A stretch of 64,000 bases of DNA from Anoplopoma fimbria (lineage: Eukaryota > Chordata > Actinopteri > Perciformes > Anoplopomatidae): positions 13,272,124 to 13,336,123 of the forward strand of contig NC_072464.1 of NCBI RefSeq assembly GCF_027596085.1, written 5' to 3'. The notes below the pieces were generated by a model. The model saw only the letters and a program-made list of their open reading frames with translations, made no database searches and was not told the DNA's origin. The translations under genes were made by a program, and so were the position numbers. Positions 15,850-29,400 of the stretch are shown here, in pieces. The stretch's first letter is position 1. The number at the start of each line of letters is the position of its first letter.

Positions 15850-15958
15850 GACTGCAGGAAATAACCCCCTCGGCTTAGTTTATGAACTAGCTAACTAGCG
15901 TTGCTTCGCTAACTAGCTAACTGCAGCCTGGCTAATCCGAAGCCTCTCTAGCGTCATA

Positions 15959-15972
15959 ATCACCATGGCAAC
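15959..15972 (-). promoter_or_regulatory. RFX X-box upstream of BBS5
   Basis: ATCACC-AT-GGCAAC fits the X-box GTNRCC N(0-3) RGYAAC with a perfect right half and one mismatch (A for G) in the left half. It is 110 bp upstream of the BBS5 ATG. BBS5 is a classic X-box/RFX-controlled ciliary gene, so the site is very likely functional. Confidence 0.7.
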
Positions 15973-17458
15973 AGACGGCAAGCAAAGAGGACAATATTCT
16001 GGACCTGTTCTCAATCTCACAAAGTGTGGCACAGTTTTGTTTGAACATGTATTATTACTTCTTTAAATAAAATCTGAATTTCACCAATGAACATTGTTGT
16101 GTTTGGTTTTAATTTTTTAATCTTCTGTCATGGGACACTGGGACATGTCAGAATGTCTGCTGTGAAAAAGGGCAGCTAATTGTTTCTGTTTTAGAGACAT
16201 AATTGTAACCTTTAATAAGTGGAAAATTGCCTTTGCTTTGGGAAAAGGCCATTTGGCTGTGGAATAGAAACTATTGAACCTAATGCCCCAATAAAGGCAG
16301 GTGTGCTGGAAAGACCTATCAATTAACATGTTAAAAACTTTTGGATAGAGAAAGACAAGACTTAATTTGTATAGCACAATATTCATGTGCAAAAGGGAAA
16401 CCCTATATTCTTTACATTCAAAAGAAAATACATTTAGTTCAAAAGTAAGATTTAGAAATGTCATTCAATACATTGATATTAGATGACGATTATAATGGAT
16501 TAATAATACTGGTCGGTGGTTCGATACCCGGCTTCGGCAGTCGGCAAGACACTTAACCCCAAGTTGCTCCCGAAGGCTTGCCATCGGTGTGGACTGGATG
16601 ATGAATGTTAGTTAGTCTGATGGTGGCACCTTGCATGGTAGCCTGTCATAAGTGTGTGAATGGGTGAATGATATGTAATATACTACTGATTGTAAGTCGC
16701 TTTGGATAAAAGCGTCTGCTAAATGACTGTAATGTAATGTAATGTAATTCCCCTTAATAAACACACAAAAACAGGCTAACCAACAACATTTACATTTTAT
16801 TATTAAAACATATAAAACATATATTCAGATATCACACACTGCCCAAATAGGCAGACCTTTAATGGATGGATTGTTGAAAGCCTCAATCTTCATCATAAGA
16901 TGGCAATCGCAGTAGACCTCTGAAAGCAGTACCCAGAGAGATTTTGCCCTCTGTTACAGCTGCCAGTTAAAGCCAAGACGGACACATCATAATAACAACA
17001 AACACACAGAAGTTCTCAGCATATCAGTACATAATTTCAACACAAGGTATGTCTATAATGTGACTCATAGAGGTATAAGAATAACCTATAGGTTAATTTT
17101 AAATTGTAATAATATTTCTGAATTTGTTATTTGAAACCCAGGAGAGTCAAACCCTGAATAAAGGATTTCTTCTGGTTTTTACTGAGGTAATAAAGTCTGT
17201 TTTTTTAGAAGTTTATCTCAAACATTGTGTTGGAACATCAACATGTCAACAGTTTGTCAGGATTTGATTCAGTTGGTCATGACTATTTAGCACTGATTTG
17301 CTATTTTATCGAAATTCCTTTGTGTGAGGACAAAAGTTTTCAAAAAGTGCATGAAATTGTTTTCTGAACCCAACAGACACAATGCATCACATTAAAAATA
17401 ATGAACAGCAGATCACAGTGAAGTAAAGTCCACTTTCTGATGGCCTCATCTTGGCCTT
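15973..17458. other. Intergenic region between BBS5 and the collagen gene, with a SINE
   Basis: Contains the SINE at 16508-16747 and the long AT-rich 3' flank of the collagen gene. A minus-strand AATAAA (forward 16796-16801) is a possible collagen poly(A) site. No coding exon is recognised. Confidence 0.6.
16508..16747 (+). repeat. 5'-truncated tRNA-type SINE with the L2-like tail
   Basis: It begins with a box B-like GGTTCGATACCCGG, then the fish SINE body (GGCAAGACACTTAACCCCAA, GGTGGCACCTTGCATGGTAG, GTGTGAATGGGTGAATG). It ends in the same tail as 832-880 plus a TGTAA-type simple repeat. Box A is missing, so the 5' end is truncated. Confidence 0.8.
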
Positions 17459-20400
17459 TTATCCTGCTGGGGACAAGACAGTGCAACATTCAGACAATAT
17501 GAATAAAAAGAGAATATGCACATTTGCTGTTAAAAATATACAACATTTACCTGTTCTGAATAGAACGCAGGTCTTCTTGCATTCATCCTCTGTTTCATAA
17601 CGGTTGTCATTTCCGCCACAGCCTCCATACCAAAACTGTGCACAGGCATTGGCCTGCTTGTCATAGTACCAGTGGATGCTATAGTCTCGGCAGGTGCCTT
17701 GTTCCAAGTTAAGGTCACAGCGAGGATCTCTTTTCTCTGAAAAAGAAATGCTGTGTGAGATGCATGTTTTTCAAAGAATGTTTATGCCCTCAATGAGAAT
17801 CGGCCTTTTTTACAGCAGATATTTAGACTTATATGACTTATAAAGCCCAGGTGTTACCAATAAGAATGAATGATGGCTCAGTTCTATTGAAGTATCCCTG
17901 AAAGGTGTGACAATGATTCAGCATGCACAACACCAGAACCCTGGAACCAAAGCAGCTAAATACAATTCAGCCATCATTCATTTTATGAATACCACCTGTG
18001 CTTTTTTACGACTGTGTAACGTCAAAATCTCTTCTGTGAAAAAGGTCTGTTGAGCAGGAGTGCCGTACTTACCTTCAGACAGGACTGGACTCCCCACTGG
18101 CTGCAACCGATTAGAGTTTAAAGATGATACTGAGCCCAGCGTTGACACAGACGTTTTAGATGAGGATAAAGACGTAGAGGCAGATATGACGGCCTCATTG
18201 GAGACGGAACTTTCTCTCACAAGCGATAAAAATGTTGTTTTGTTACCTACAGGTACACTAGCTACAGTATTACCAACCCGCGCCTGGGCTCTTAGGTCTA
18301 AATCTTCACCTTCGTCTTCTTCCACCACCTGTCGTAAGATGACAACATAAAATGTGTCACTGTTGTGATTAATTCTGCACAATCAATGAAGAAAATGACA
18401 GGAGTATTCTTTAATTGAAACAATGCTAAATTAATTTTCAGACCTGGAAGGGAAGAGGATCAGCACTGATGGGCAGTGTGAAAGTGTCTCCACGCCCTCG
18501 GCTGTTGGTACGTCTCTGATTTAGAATTTCCTCTTCGTAATTGGGACCATTGTTGGTGTTCCCATGTCCATTGTTTCCATAACCATTACCATTATTGCCA
18601 TGTCCATTATGTCTATTGGTATTCTCTCCATTTCCATTGTTTCCATTAATACCATGCCCATGGCCATTGTTGCCATTCCAGTGTCCATTTGTAATGCGAT
18701 TATAAATGAGGGCGCCATTTTCATCTTCACAGAATTGGTTGACGAGTTTAGACTCCAGAGCTGAAAAAATAAAATTTGAAATCAGTTAGTTACTTTCCAA
18801 CCGCTCAGCTGAAAGCAATTATAGCTAGATGTTTTAATGAACACACTCCTGACTACATGCATAATAATTACAACATTTTACATTTGACTGTGATAATCAC
18901 CTGGTAGAGTATTGAAGTCATCAATAAGATACATGTGTTCGCTGTCGGGGTCGGAGGCAATTAGGTTGAGTTCTTGAAGGAACTCCATCTGTGTAGGATC
19001 AGAAGAATTGACAATCCCCAGTGCATACATCTCAATGTTTGCAGCGTGAGCCTCCCTCACAGCTATGTCAAGTTTGACAGGCTCTCGTTTGTCAGTTTGA
19101 CCGTCCGTGATGACGATGGCTACTTTCCTGACTCCAGGCCGAGCGCTGAAGAAAGCCTCCTGAGTTGCCTTTCTGATGGCGGTGCCAGTGTAGGTGCCTT
19201 CACCCATGTAAGGCATTTTTCTGATTGCCTGCTTAACGTCTTGTTTGTTCATGTAGCGAGCCAAGTTAAACTCCAAATGGACATCCAGACTGTAAAGGAC
19301 CAGGCCAATTCTGGTGGTGTTGCGTCCGACTGTGGTCCGGTCGACCAACCTGGTGACAAAGTCCTTGATGATTTCAAAGTTCTCTGGGCCGACGCTCTCG
19401 GAGCTGTCGATGACGAACACAAGTTCCATTGGCCGTTCTTTGCATTTGATGCCACATCCTGAAAACAATGAGACACTGTCAACACTCTTCTTCAATCGGG
19501 TTTAGCTAATGGTAGTTTTAAGGCTGCACTAATTAATGTTTTTATTGTAACAATTGATCAAATGTGAAAGGGGTGGCTGGCAAGATGAACCAAAGAATCA
19601 TCACCACACGCCACATCTCTTCAGCTCTGTGAGTCTTTTGTTGTTTTTCTGGTAACTGTTTTGATTTTATTGCTGTCAATGTTACTGTTTTGGTTCACTC
19701 TTACCACTCTCATTGTTTTCCAGCCACACAAGCAGCTGTTTTCATTTAAAAAACACTTTAAACCTAGACAACAGCAAACAGACACAGTTAGCGGCTAATG
19801 CAGATCATTAGCAGCTCAAGATATTTTTCTCTGGAGTTAGTGTAGATCAAAACGGAGCTAGAAGAGAGTGAATATTAAACTTATATTTGTCAGGTTGACA
19901 TAAACAAGAATCCAAAAGAATGCTTATGTTGCGCCAAGTCTGCCGGATGTGTAAGTGGGCAATTATTTGCTATAGGCAATATACATTTGAGAAGGTATGT
20001 ATGAATATGTGTTGACAGTTTTTTACCTTGGGCACTACAATTATTACTGCTATAAAACATTGTGACCTATTTAAAATGATGGCGTCAGAATCTGAACCAA
20101 TACAATAACAAAATTTGACTCCTTCCTACTTTGTAATTATATCGGATCTCTTTGCACATTTTACATTTCCAGATGTGTTCCTTTTAGATACCAGCTTTTT
20201 ATTTACAGCTAAAACAATAAACTGACTTGTAATCTTACCACAGATTTCTTTGATCAGCTTAATAATGTCCTCTTTCTGAAATATACAAGAATATTTATAT
20301 TTGTAATTAATCACTCTAATTTATTGAATGTTCAAACATTAGATGAATTGATGAATTTACTGTGAGGCCTTGGTCTCCTTTTGTTCCTGGCCTTCCCTGG

Positions 20401-23400
20401 GTTTGGAGAAAAATTGAAAACAATATTACAGTTAGCGTCTTTGAGACTTAACATTGTCCGTTTGATTATTTTTATTTCAGGAAGTAAGGTTATTCTTACT
20501 GCTTCTCCAGGGACTCCATGATCACCCATGTCACCTCTTGTACCTTTCGTTCCCCTTTCACCCTGTGATCCACGATCACCCTGCAACAAGGCAATTGTAA
20601 TTGATCAGTTAAAGGCCATCATATATCAATGGAATGTTTAGAAGATATGTGTAAATCTCTTACTTTAGCTCCAGGAAATCCATCTCCTTGAGGCCCTCTA
20701 GGCCCAGTCATACCTTGAGATCCCGGCTCACCCTGTAATTTGATTTTAGATTTAATGAATCATACGGAAACTTTCCACACTCTCGATAGATCATAAATTA
20801 TTTTGATCTACTATGTTTTGTCCTGCAGCTACTTTGTTAGGCAGAATCGTAACATGTCAGCACCAAATAAATACATCACATTGCTTCACTCACTTGCATT
20901 TGACAGATATGAATTAATCTCGATTAAAAAGAGCTTTGTAATAAAGGCAGTGCTTGTGTAAAACAGCGGTAACAGTTACCTTTGGGCCTTGTATTCCTTC
21001 TCCTGAAGGTCCAACAGGACCAGGAGGTCCTGTCCTCCCAACAGTACCCTTAAAACAACATTTTAAAAGTAATCAGACCACTTGTTTATAAAAAAAAAAC
21101 AAAAAACTGCAAACTTGCATATGGTAAATAAGCATAGTGCAACTTCTAACCTCATATATTGCCAAATGTTTAATATGTGTAGTTATAAGCTAGGATTTAG
21201 ATTTGAATATTGATTATAATTTGATTAAGCGGTTTGTTGGATCATTTTTCTTACAGGTGGTCCTTGTGAGCCCTCTCCAGCTGAGCCAGGCAAACCTGGC
21301 AATCCCCTAAAGCCAAAATCCCCCTGAAACAGACATGACATTATCAATGCACCATAAGTATACCAATAGATACACACACTTGCAAAAACACAATAAACCT
21401 AAAGAAACGTAGACACAAACCTTGGGACCAGGAATTCCTACTCCTTCTGGACCCGGCTCACCCGGTAAGCCTGGCAGGCCTGGAGGACCCTAAAATAGTA
21501 CAGAAATTATTTTAGACTGTTACAGCTTGAACAAGATTAACTGGTAAAAGACATTTCTGAGCAAAATGTTGATGAGACGAACCACAGGGCCGGGGACGCC
21601 TTCGCCTTTTGGACCAACTGAACCTATTAAACCTTGATGGCCACGATCACCCTGTTTAAACAAAATGTAGTGATTAGGACCAACATTATGCTGATTAGAA
21701 CAATAAAGGCAACTTCCGTATAAATGTATATATATAAAGAAAGAAAGAGAAACAGGAGAGGCAAGGGAGAGAGGCGATGACATACAGCAAAAAGCTTAGG
21801 CTGAAATCAAACAAGGAAAAGGAAAATTGAGAAATGGTTGGGTCAAATCAGGAAATTTCAATATGAATTTCAATATTTTTAAAAAGTATGAATTGGATTT
21901 AAAGTTGTACAAAACCACCAATGTTTGAATGATGTGGAACATTTTATGGTTTGAATATAGCCGTAGTTGGAATGTATGAATGCCATGATGGATGCAAAAT
22001 ATAGAGTAAGCAATCAAAGTTGTTTAAATGGGAGTTGGAGGGAGCAAGGACTTAAATGATAGTAGGAGTACTTTGAATGATGTGTTTCCTTTGATTGTCT
22101 TTGACATTTCTGGTCTCAGTTCCTGTCACTTTCAGGCTTACATGGTCAAATGTTTAACTCTGTTTGCTTCCAGAGTGACATAGTATGAATGAGCATACAT
22201 TTTCCTACAATTTGACCCAAAATGATTTCTGAAAGGTATAAATGGTGGGAATGAGAGCAGGTCTAAGAAATTGTTTCAGAAGATCTTAAAGCTACTCTCC
22301 AATGATAAAAGTAATCGCAATATTTTAGAAATTGGGCTGAATGTTTTGATGTTTAAAAGCATTTTCAATGTTGGAAAATGTGGAAGGAGTTGAATGACAA
22401 AAAACTTGGCAGGATAATAATGAAGATAAAGAAGACCATAGGTGCTTCCAGCATTCACACCCAATAAATGCTCTGAAAAAGATTACAGTGTTTACAGTAC
22501 CTTTGGACCAGGCAATCCATGGCCTGTTTCTCCAACAGGACCAGGTGGGCCAGCCGGGCCTCCATCACCCTGGAGACAATAAATAGTTTTGATTTGTGGC
22601 AACAATTTTTTGAAACATTCCATCACATCAGATTCTATCTGCCAGCTCTTCTGGCTGCCTGCTACCTGTCTACCTCGGTGCCAAGATCTGAGTTAAAATT
22701 GATGAGCATTTATTTATTTACCTTTGGACCTGATATAGATCGTCCTGGCTGTCCCGGCATGCCCTGCTGGCCTGATAGCCCACGTTCACCCTGGAAAGTT
22801 GAGATTTTGCAAGAGACTTAAGATCCAATTCATATCTTTATGCAACAAAAACTTGTTTTTTGACTCTATTCAAAGTTTGGGTTAGTGTGGCATAAATCCC
22901 CTAAAGCAACGTATTCATCATATAATAAATAGAGGGAGGCTGTTAATACTACTTAAACACACAAGATATCACACCACAATAGAATAGGCATACTTGATCC
23001 ATTATCTCTTACCTTTGGTCCAGAGGGTCCTGAGATCCCAGGAGGCCCATGTAATCCACGGATTCCTCTCAGACCCTGGTCACCCTGGGAGGGATTACAG
23101 CACACATTATCTTATCAACATTTGTTGACGTATACATTCTGACAAACACACAGATATATAATACAAATCATACCTTCTCCCCCTGAATGCCAATTCCTTG
23201 TGCTCCCTCAGGACCTCTTAAACCAGGTAAACCAGCCTCCCCCTAAGAGAGGGAAGGTAGATGAGACAACAGCAGTCACTCAGCTGTGACAAATAATTTA
23301 GGAAATAATCAAGGACAAAGTAAGGGAGGTAGAGTGGACGTTTCCAGAGACTTGGCATAATGTAATTTTAATGTTCTTTACCTTCTGCCCTGGAGCGCCA

Positions 23401-26400
23401 TCCTCTCCTGGAAGACCAGGCAGGCCACCCAAACCCAATGATCCAGGCTCTCCCTGTAACAGTAGAATGGCATTATTTGATATTCAAAGGATTCAGTACA
23501 TTAGCACTCAACACATGCTTACTATATAGGCAATTATTAAAGTGACTTGTTTACCTTTGAACCAGGCTCACCAAAGCCTCTTTCTCCTGTGGTTCCCTGC
23601 TCTCCAGGTAAACCTTGGTCTCCCTAGAATAGAAATAGCAACAGCATGGGTAAATATGAGAAAAATGGAGCACACCTGTGAGTTCTGCACTTGTTTTGTA
23701 TGTTGTTTGTCCCGTTTATTAATGGCTACACATCTTATCTTTGACAATGTACAATACATAATGTCCTGTAAATAACAAATGAGATGTTATATCTTTATTA
23801 TATTTAATCTGAAAGTGAGATCAACAGTATAATAACTTTAGAAACCATCCTAAATACTTACAGCAGCTTTTTTAACAAACCTTAGATCCGGGTAAACCTT
23901 CTCCTGGATGTCCTCTGACTCCTGGTGGACCTCTTGGACCCTCGACTCCCTGATCAGAAATAAAGATTAGAAGGCGTTCCTTGCAGAGTGTCCTACTAAT
24001 CCATGTCCTGATATGTCAGTGTGACATTGAGGAAATATAGATGAAAATATTTTGCTGACCTTCTCTCCCTGTATGCCTGCTCCTGGCAGTCCAGTTGGCC
24101 CTGGAAAACCTAGAGGTCCCGAGTCCCCCTGGAAGTGGAACACCATAGTCAGTTTAATACAAAATTATCATCTCAGTGACGTTGACAACATAGGTGTGCA
24201 TATGTTACATACATAATCAATATCTAGTCAGTCATTAGTAACACCTCCCCTACCTGCTCTGATCCACACATGTCTTTTTTGGACTTGTTTTCCTTCATTG
24301 ACTAACCTGTTGCTTACCTTGTTTATTAACCAATATAAAGTAAACTGCCTCTGCAGGATGCTTTTGGGTCCGCAATACAATTTATACCTGGACTGTCACA
24401 TGTGAGGTACTTTTGTCAAGAAAATCCTTTGCCTAGAGTCTATTTATTTTGGGCAAAAAGGTTCAGATGATTCATAAATTACATAAATACTACATAAATT
24501 ATCCTTTCAAGTATAGCACAATCGTTACCCCGGGAATGTACTATTCCAATGTTCAACAGGTAGCCCTAACAGGCCATGAAACACAAGAATCAACCTAATT
24601 CAGTCTAGTATTCCAAGATGCCATCTTGATATTTTGGGCTCCCTCCTAAAGAGCCTTTGTTGGGGTAACCTGAGTGTTTGCAGTATATTCTCTTTGTTAG
24701 ATGATATATATATTACCCACCCGTTCTCCCTTGATTCCTGCACCCTGCTGTCCCCTCGGCCCCCTCGGTCCTGTGAGTCCCCGTTCTCCCTGTGGAACAA
24801 AATCAGGTTATTTCTGTCAGTTACATCACAGCCACTTCCCTTTGGGTCACAGCCAAGTCTGCATTGTTCTCAGCAAGGCGAGTGTGAAAGAAGAGCATGT
24901 TGGCTCCTGTTATCCACTTGTGATTGATACAAAGCAAATGAACGCACAAAGAACTGAACAGGGTTTTTTTTCATGCCACTTCTTGACTGCATTAACTTTT
25001 TCCAGAGTCAATGAATCATGAAGTGAACTGGTTGCTTAATTGGAGCAGCCTCAGAAACATCCAAGTGTAATGAAATGCAGACATGTAGATCTGCTCATGC
25101 GAACGCTAAGTTGGTTTGTGTGTGTGTATGTGTGTGTGTGTTTGTGTGTGTGTGTGGAGAAGAGAGGGTTTGGTCACCTCTCACAGAAGCACTCTGATCC
25201 CCTTTTTACAAGAGGTAAAAGTCAGCAGAAGAGTACAATCTATAACAGGTCGGAAGTCTGACACAGGTATAACAGATGTGCTGTTGCTTGAGGACATTTC
25301 CAGGGTTACGGGTGTGGGCGTTCCCATGATCTTCCCTCTCCTGGTATAATGTATAGTTACTTTTAAACATACAAATATGTTGCACTCTGCTCATCAATTA
25401 AAGGATAGCTGCAGCCCCTTATTTGATATTTCTGTCAGGTTGACATTATATTCTATGGTGGCTCTGAAATCTCAAAACTAACTGCAAATTAAGAAAATAC
25501 ATACAAACATACACAACACAGGCAAATTATGAAACATCACCAATTTGATGACACATGCACAACATTTCAGAAACATCAATTTGACAGCACATTTAGAAAA
25601 AGAACTGCTAATAGAGGAATATGTTGCATGAAACTCTCAACACAAGAGAAACTGTTTCTACGGGACACTAAAAAGTAATGCACCCAGCCAGGGCGCGCTT
25701 GTTGTTGTTGTTGTCATGGTTTGTAGCTTATGAGTGGTTGTGTTGGAAAATTACCTAAAACATTTGAGCTTTTTGGGGCTTATTTTAACATTGGGATCTT
25801 ATGATCCAGATAATATAATAATAATAAACACAATGCTAACGCTATAGTGAACAGCATAATATCTGAATCATGACATCACTTTTTTAAATAACCCCCCCAA
25901 AAAATTACTTAGATAGCCGACTCCAATAACATCACAAGCCACAAACCATGGCAACAAGCATGTTCCAGCTGTGTGCATCACTTTTAAGTGTCCCCTTGAA
26001 ACAGTCTACATTGCATTGTGAGCTTCCTGTAGTGCTTTTATCTAAATGCGTATTTTTGTCAAGTTTGGGGAAGATGTTTCTTCATTTGCTTCTGTGTGTC
26101 TGTTTGCATGTGTTTTCTTAACTAATCTGCAGTGTGTCTAGCTCTCATGTCCACCGTACATTAAGCATGTTTACATCACTCAAAATAATCAGCCTTTGAT
26201 TTAACTGAGGGATAAGCAGAGCTTGAAGCCAAAGACAAAATCAAATAATTGCTTCACTGCCAGCTGGTCATTCTCACTGCTTTACCCAATGTTTTGGAAA
26301 TCCCACATCAAATGATTGAGCCATACTATTAGAGAGTGTTAAGAGTGCATCAAGTTGTTGTTATTTACTGACTAGATTTTCTGCTCTCTGTTAAGCATTG

Positions 26401-29400
26401 TGCAGTTGATTTAACAGAGTAATTAATGTATGGGATAGCGGGAACTTTTCTTGCCTCAATTTTTCGATTCTATATTTAAATGGGTCTCCTCTATTTGATT
26501 GACATCTCCATCTGGCCAGTGTCCCTGTAGACCACTGTTGATAAGCTCTCCTTATATGCATATTTGTTAATTCACATTTTTTTATTATTCTGTAACACAT
26601 ATGATATTAAGGTGTTCAGACTTGATTAATATACTTTTATTATTTATAATTTTTTTTAAAGAATATTCTCTTTCTCTTTCTGTTGTACACTATAGAGAAA
26701 GTTAGCGGAGCATTTTGGTATATTAAAGTTTTCACCAAGACAATGTTACTATTGTTTTGATGAGTTCTCTTATGATAGACTTAAAATAATACCTTTGATC
26801 CGGGAAACCCCTCACCATGGGGTCCTTTTCCCCCTTGAACACCTTGTGGTCCTTGAGGCCCCTGTAAGCAAAGCCAGAGTGTACAATGTGTCACCGAAAC
26901 AGTGCTCAGGTCAAAGTACCTTTGTGCAATGCTTTCTCAACAGATCCCATTTGCGACTGAAACAAATATGGACATTATAGACACAATTAAACATTCAAAG
27001 TTTGGGAATAGCACAGACTGTTTCTTCTTAACTTACAGGAAGGCCGGGTTCACCTATTCCATGAGGACCGGGAGGACCTGCTCGACCCTGGAATCCCATG
27101 TCACCCTGCAGATTTATAAAGTAACTTAATTTAGTAAAAGAATAGCAGATAGCAAATAAATAATAATATAGTACGAGAATAAATATTCAGAGGATAATCC
27201 ATAACATGATTTACTTTTGGTCCAGCAAGTCCAACGCCAGTTTCCCCCTGAATTCCTGGAGGGCCGGGTTGGCCACGTTCACCCTGTGATCACAAACATA
27301 TAACTTAACATCAGTTTGCATTGGAGCTTAAATCATGAATCAATATATCAAAATAACCATTAGTTTAGAATATCATTTTATATTGCTTTTGTTCTTTTAG
27401 AATCTTTTTAGCCTTTATTTATTGGTTAATTAAACCCTAAGTTGCACCCCTAAAAAGCAATACCTAATCTTTTACCTTTTACCTTTTTTTTGTTTACACA
27501 CATTATATGCAGGTAACATGCTTCTTTGAAGCTGAAAATAATACTGTAAATCTTTTGTGTACTGGGCGAGATATTTGATCTCTACCTGCAAGTCTGGACA
27601 AATAGGAGCTAAATTTGAGCTCCAGTAATACCTCAAAGTTCAAGAAACCTCAAACAACAGTGTCTCAAATTAACAAAGAACTGCTGGAAGCTCTTTACAA
27701 CATCAAAGTTTAGATAGATTACAAAATTTGCTTGGGCTTTCTAAAAAGTAATGGTGAAAACAAAAATGTAGGGCCTGTCATCAAGAGCTGTTATATTATT
27801 ATTATTATATCTTGTTTTAACATAATCTAATAGTTCCTATGTACCATTTTACTACATTGCAAATTTATCTGAATGATTAATCATTCCTAGTTCCTGTCAT
27901 GCTTATTTGATTGTGAGGGCTGTGGAGTGAGAGGCACACTTAGAATTTCACATATTGAGTCTTTTGAGAAACATATACACACATTATACAACCTAGGGAC
28001 CACCAAGGGTCCTGTTACTTTTTGCAGATGCTTCCTACATGTCTTCACATGGCGAGACACCGAGCAGACACTGATTTTCCTTGTATGTTATTAACTACAG
28101 GTCTTGTTGGAGATGCTAACAATGCTGTAGGCACTTCCTAGTCTGTATTTAGAAACAGGATACAAGGAGAACATTTGGGGAACCTGTAGTGAAATTTGTT
28201 GCTGATAGCTCAGCCCTGCTCTGGTAAATAACAGGTATGATGGGAAAGACTTTGGCTCATTGCCAAGTGTTCACACAGGGGTTTATTACAAGACAAACAG
28301 GCCTCTGTGCTGCACGGTAAAGACCAGGGTGGTAAAGCTCCAAACTCTACTTTAAACTAATCATAAAAGGAAATGTAAATGTCACAGCAGATGTGCACAA
28401 TGAGACAAGTAAATGTTGTTCAAAAAGGGGCTGACCTGCTTTCCCTGAAGGCCCTCTGGTCCAATGTCTCCGTGTGGTCCCGGTAACCCCTGGGCAGAAA
28501 CATCATATAATACAGACATTAATAAAGGAATATCCAGAAACATTAGAATATGTGTGTGTTTGTGTGTGTGCATGTGTTTCACATGAAGTGGTGATTTCTG
28601 CAGCTATTTTCTTTCTTATAGAGGGTATTTTCCTTTTTACTAAAAATAATTTACTAACTCTCTTTAAACACAAGATTTGCATATTTTACTACTGAAATAT
28701 TACTGACCTGCAGACCTCTGAGTCCTCTTCCTCCAACTGGACCCTCAGGACCCTGAAGCCCACCACACAGGGAAGAGAAAGGCCATAAGATCATACACAG
28801 TATGGACAGTAAGTATTAAGTATCAACCTGGAAATATAATATATAATGTTCAGTATATCTAGTGTGAACAGTGCAGTTGTACCCTGTCTCCTTTGATTCC
28901 TGGTGTGCCGCACTCACCCCTCTCACCCTGGGAAGAAATGACAAGTATTGCATCGGCTTGTATAGTCTTCAACAAAATATGTATTTTATAAATAAATAAT
29001 GTTATCATTGTCATTAATCTAAATCACATACCATATCTCCTTTGTAACCCGGTTTTCCCTTTAAAAAAAATGTATGAGATGTTATGTGTTAAGAAACTAC
29101 TGAGACATTAATGAATATTGCTTAATTTTGGTGATAAACAGCGATATTTACCTCAGCCCCCTCACGCCCGGGTAGACCACTTAGTCCTGCTTCTCCCTGA
29201 TATGACAGAAAGTTCACAGACTCATTATATCAATGAATACGAGTTACAGCCACTGTATAGTGAAGTACCTTAACACAGAATAAATAGTCTGATTTTGCAG
29301 GTCTAACAGTTTAAGAAGAGAAACAAAAGTAAAAGACATGGAAAAGTTAAACATCTTTCACCTACTGTAACAACAACATTAATAGTAAACTTAACACATT

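Noticed and set aside
16508..16560. tRNA gene
   Set aside because: There is a box B-like GGTTCGATACC but no box A or cloverleaf; it is the head of a truncated SINE.
18521..18730. Minus-strand Met-rich open frame
   Set aside because: It is an out-of-frame shadow of the AATGG-type repeat; the collagen frame with intact splice sites codes Asn/Gly/His instead.
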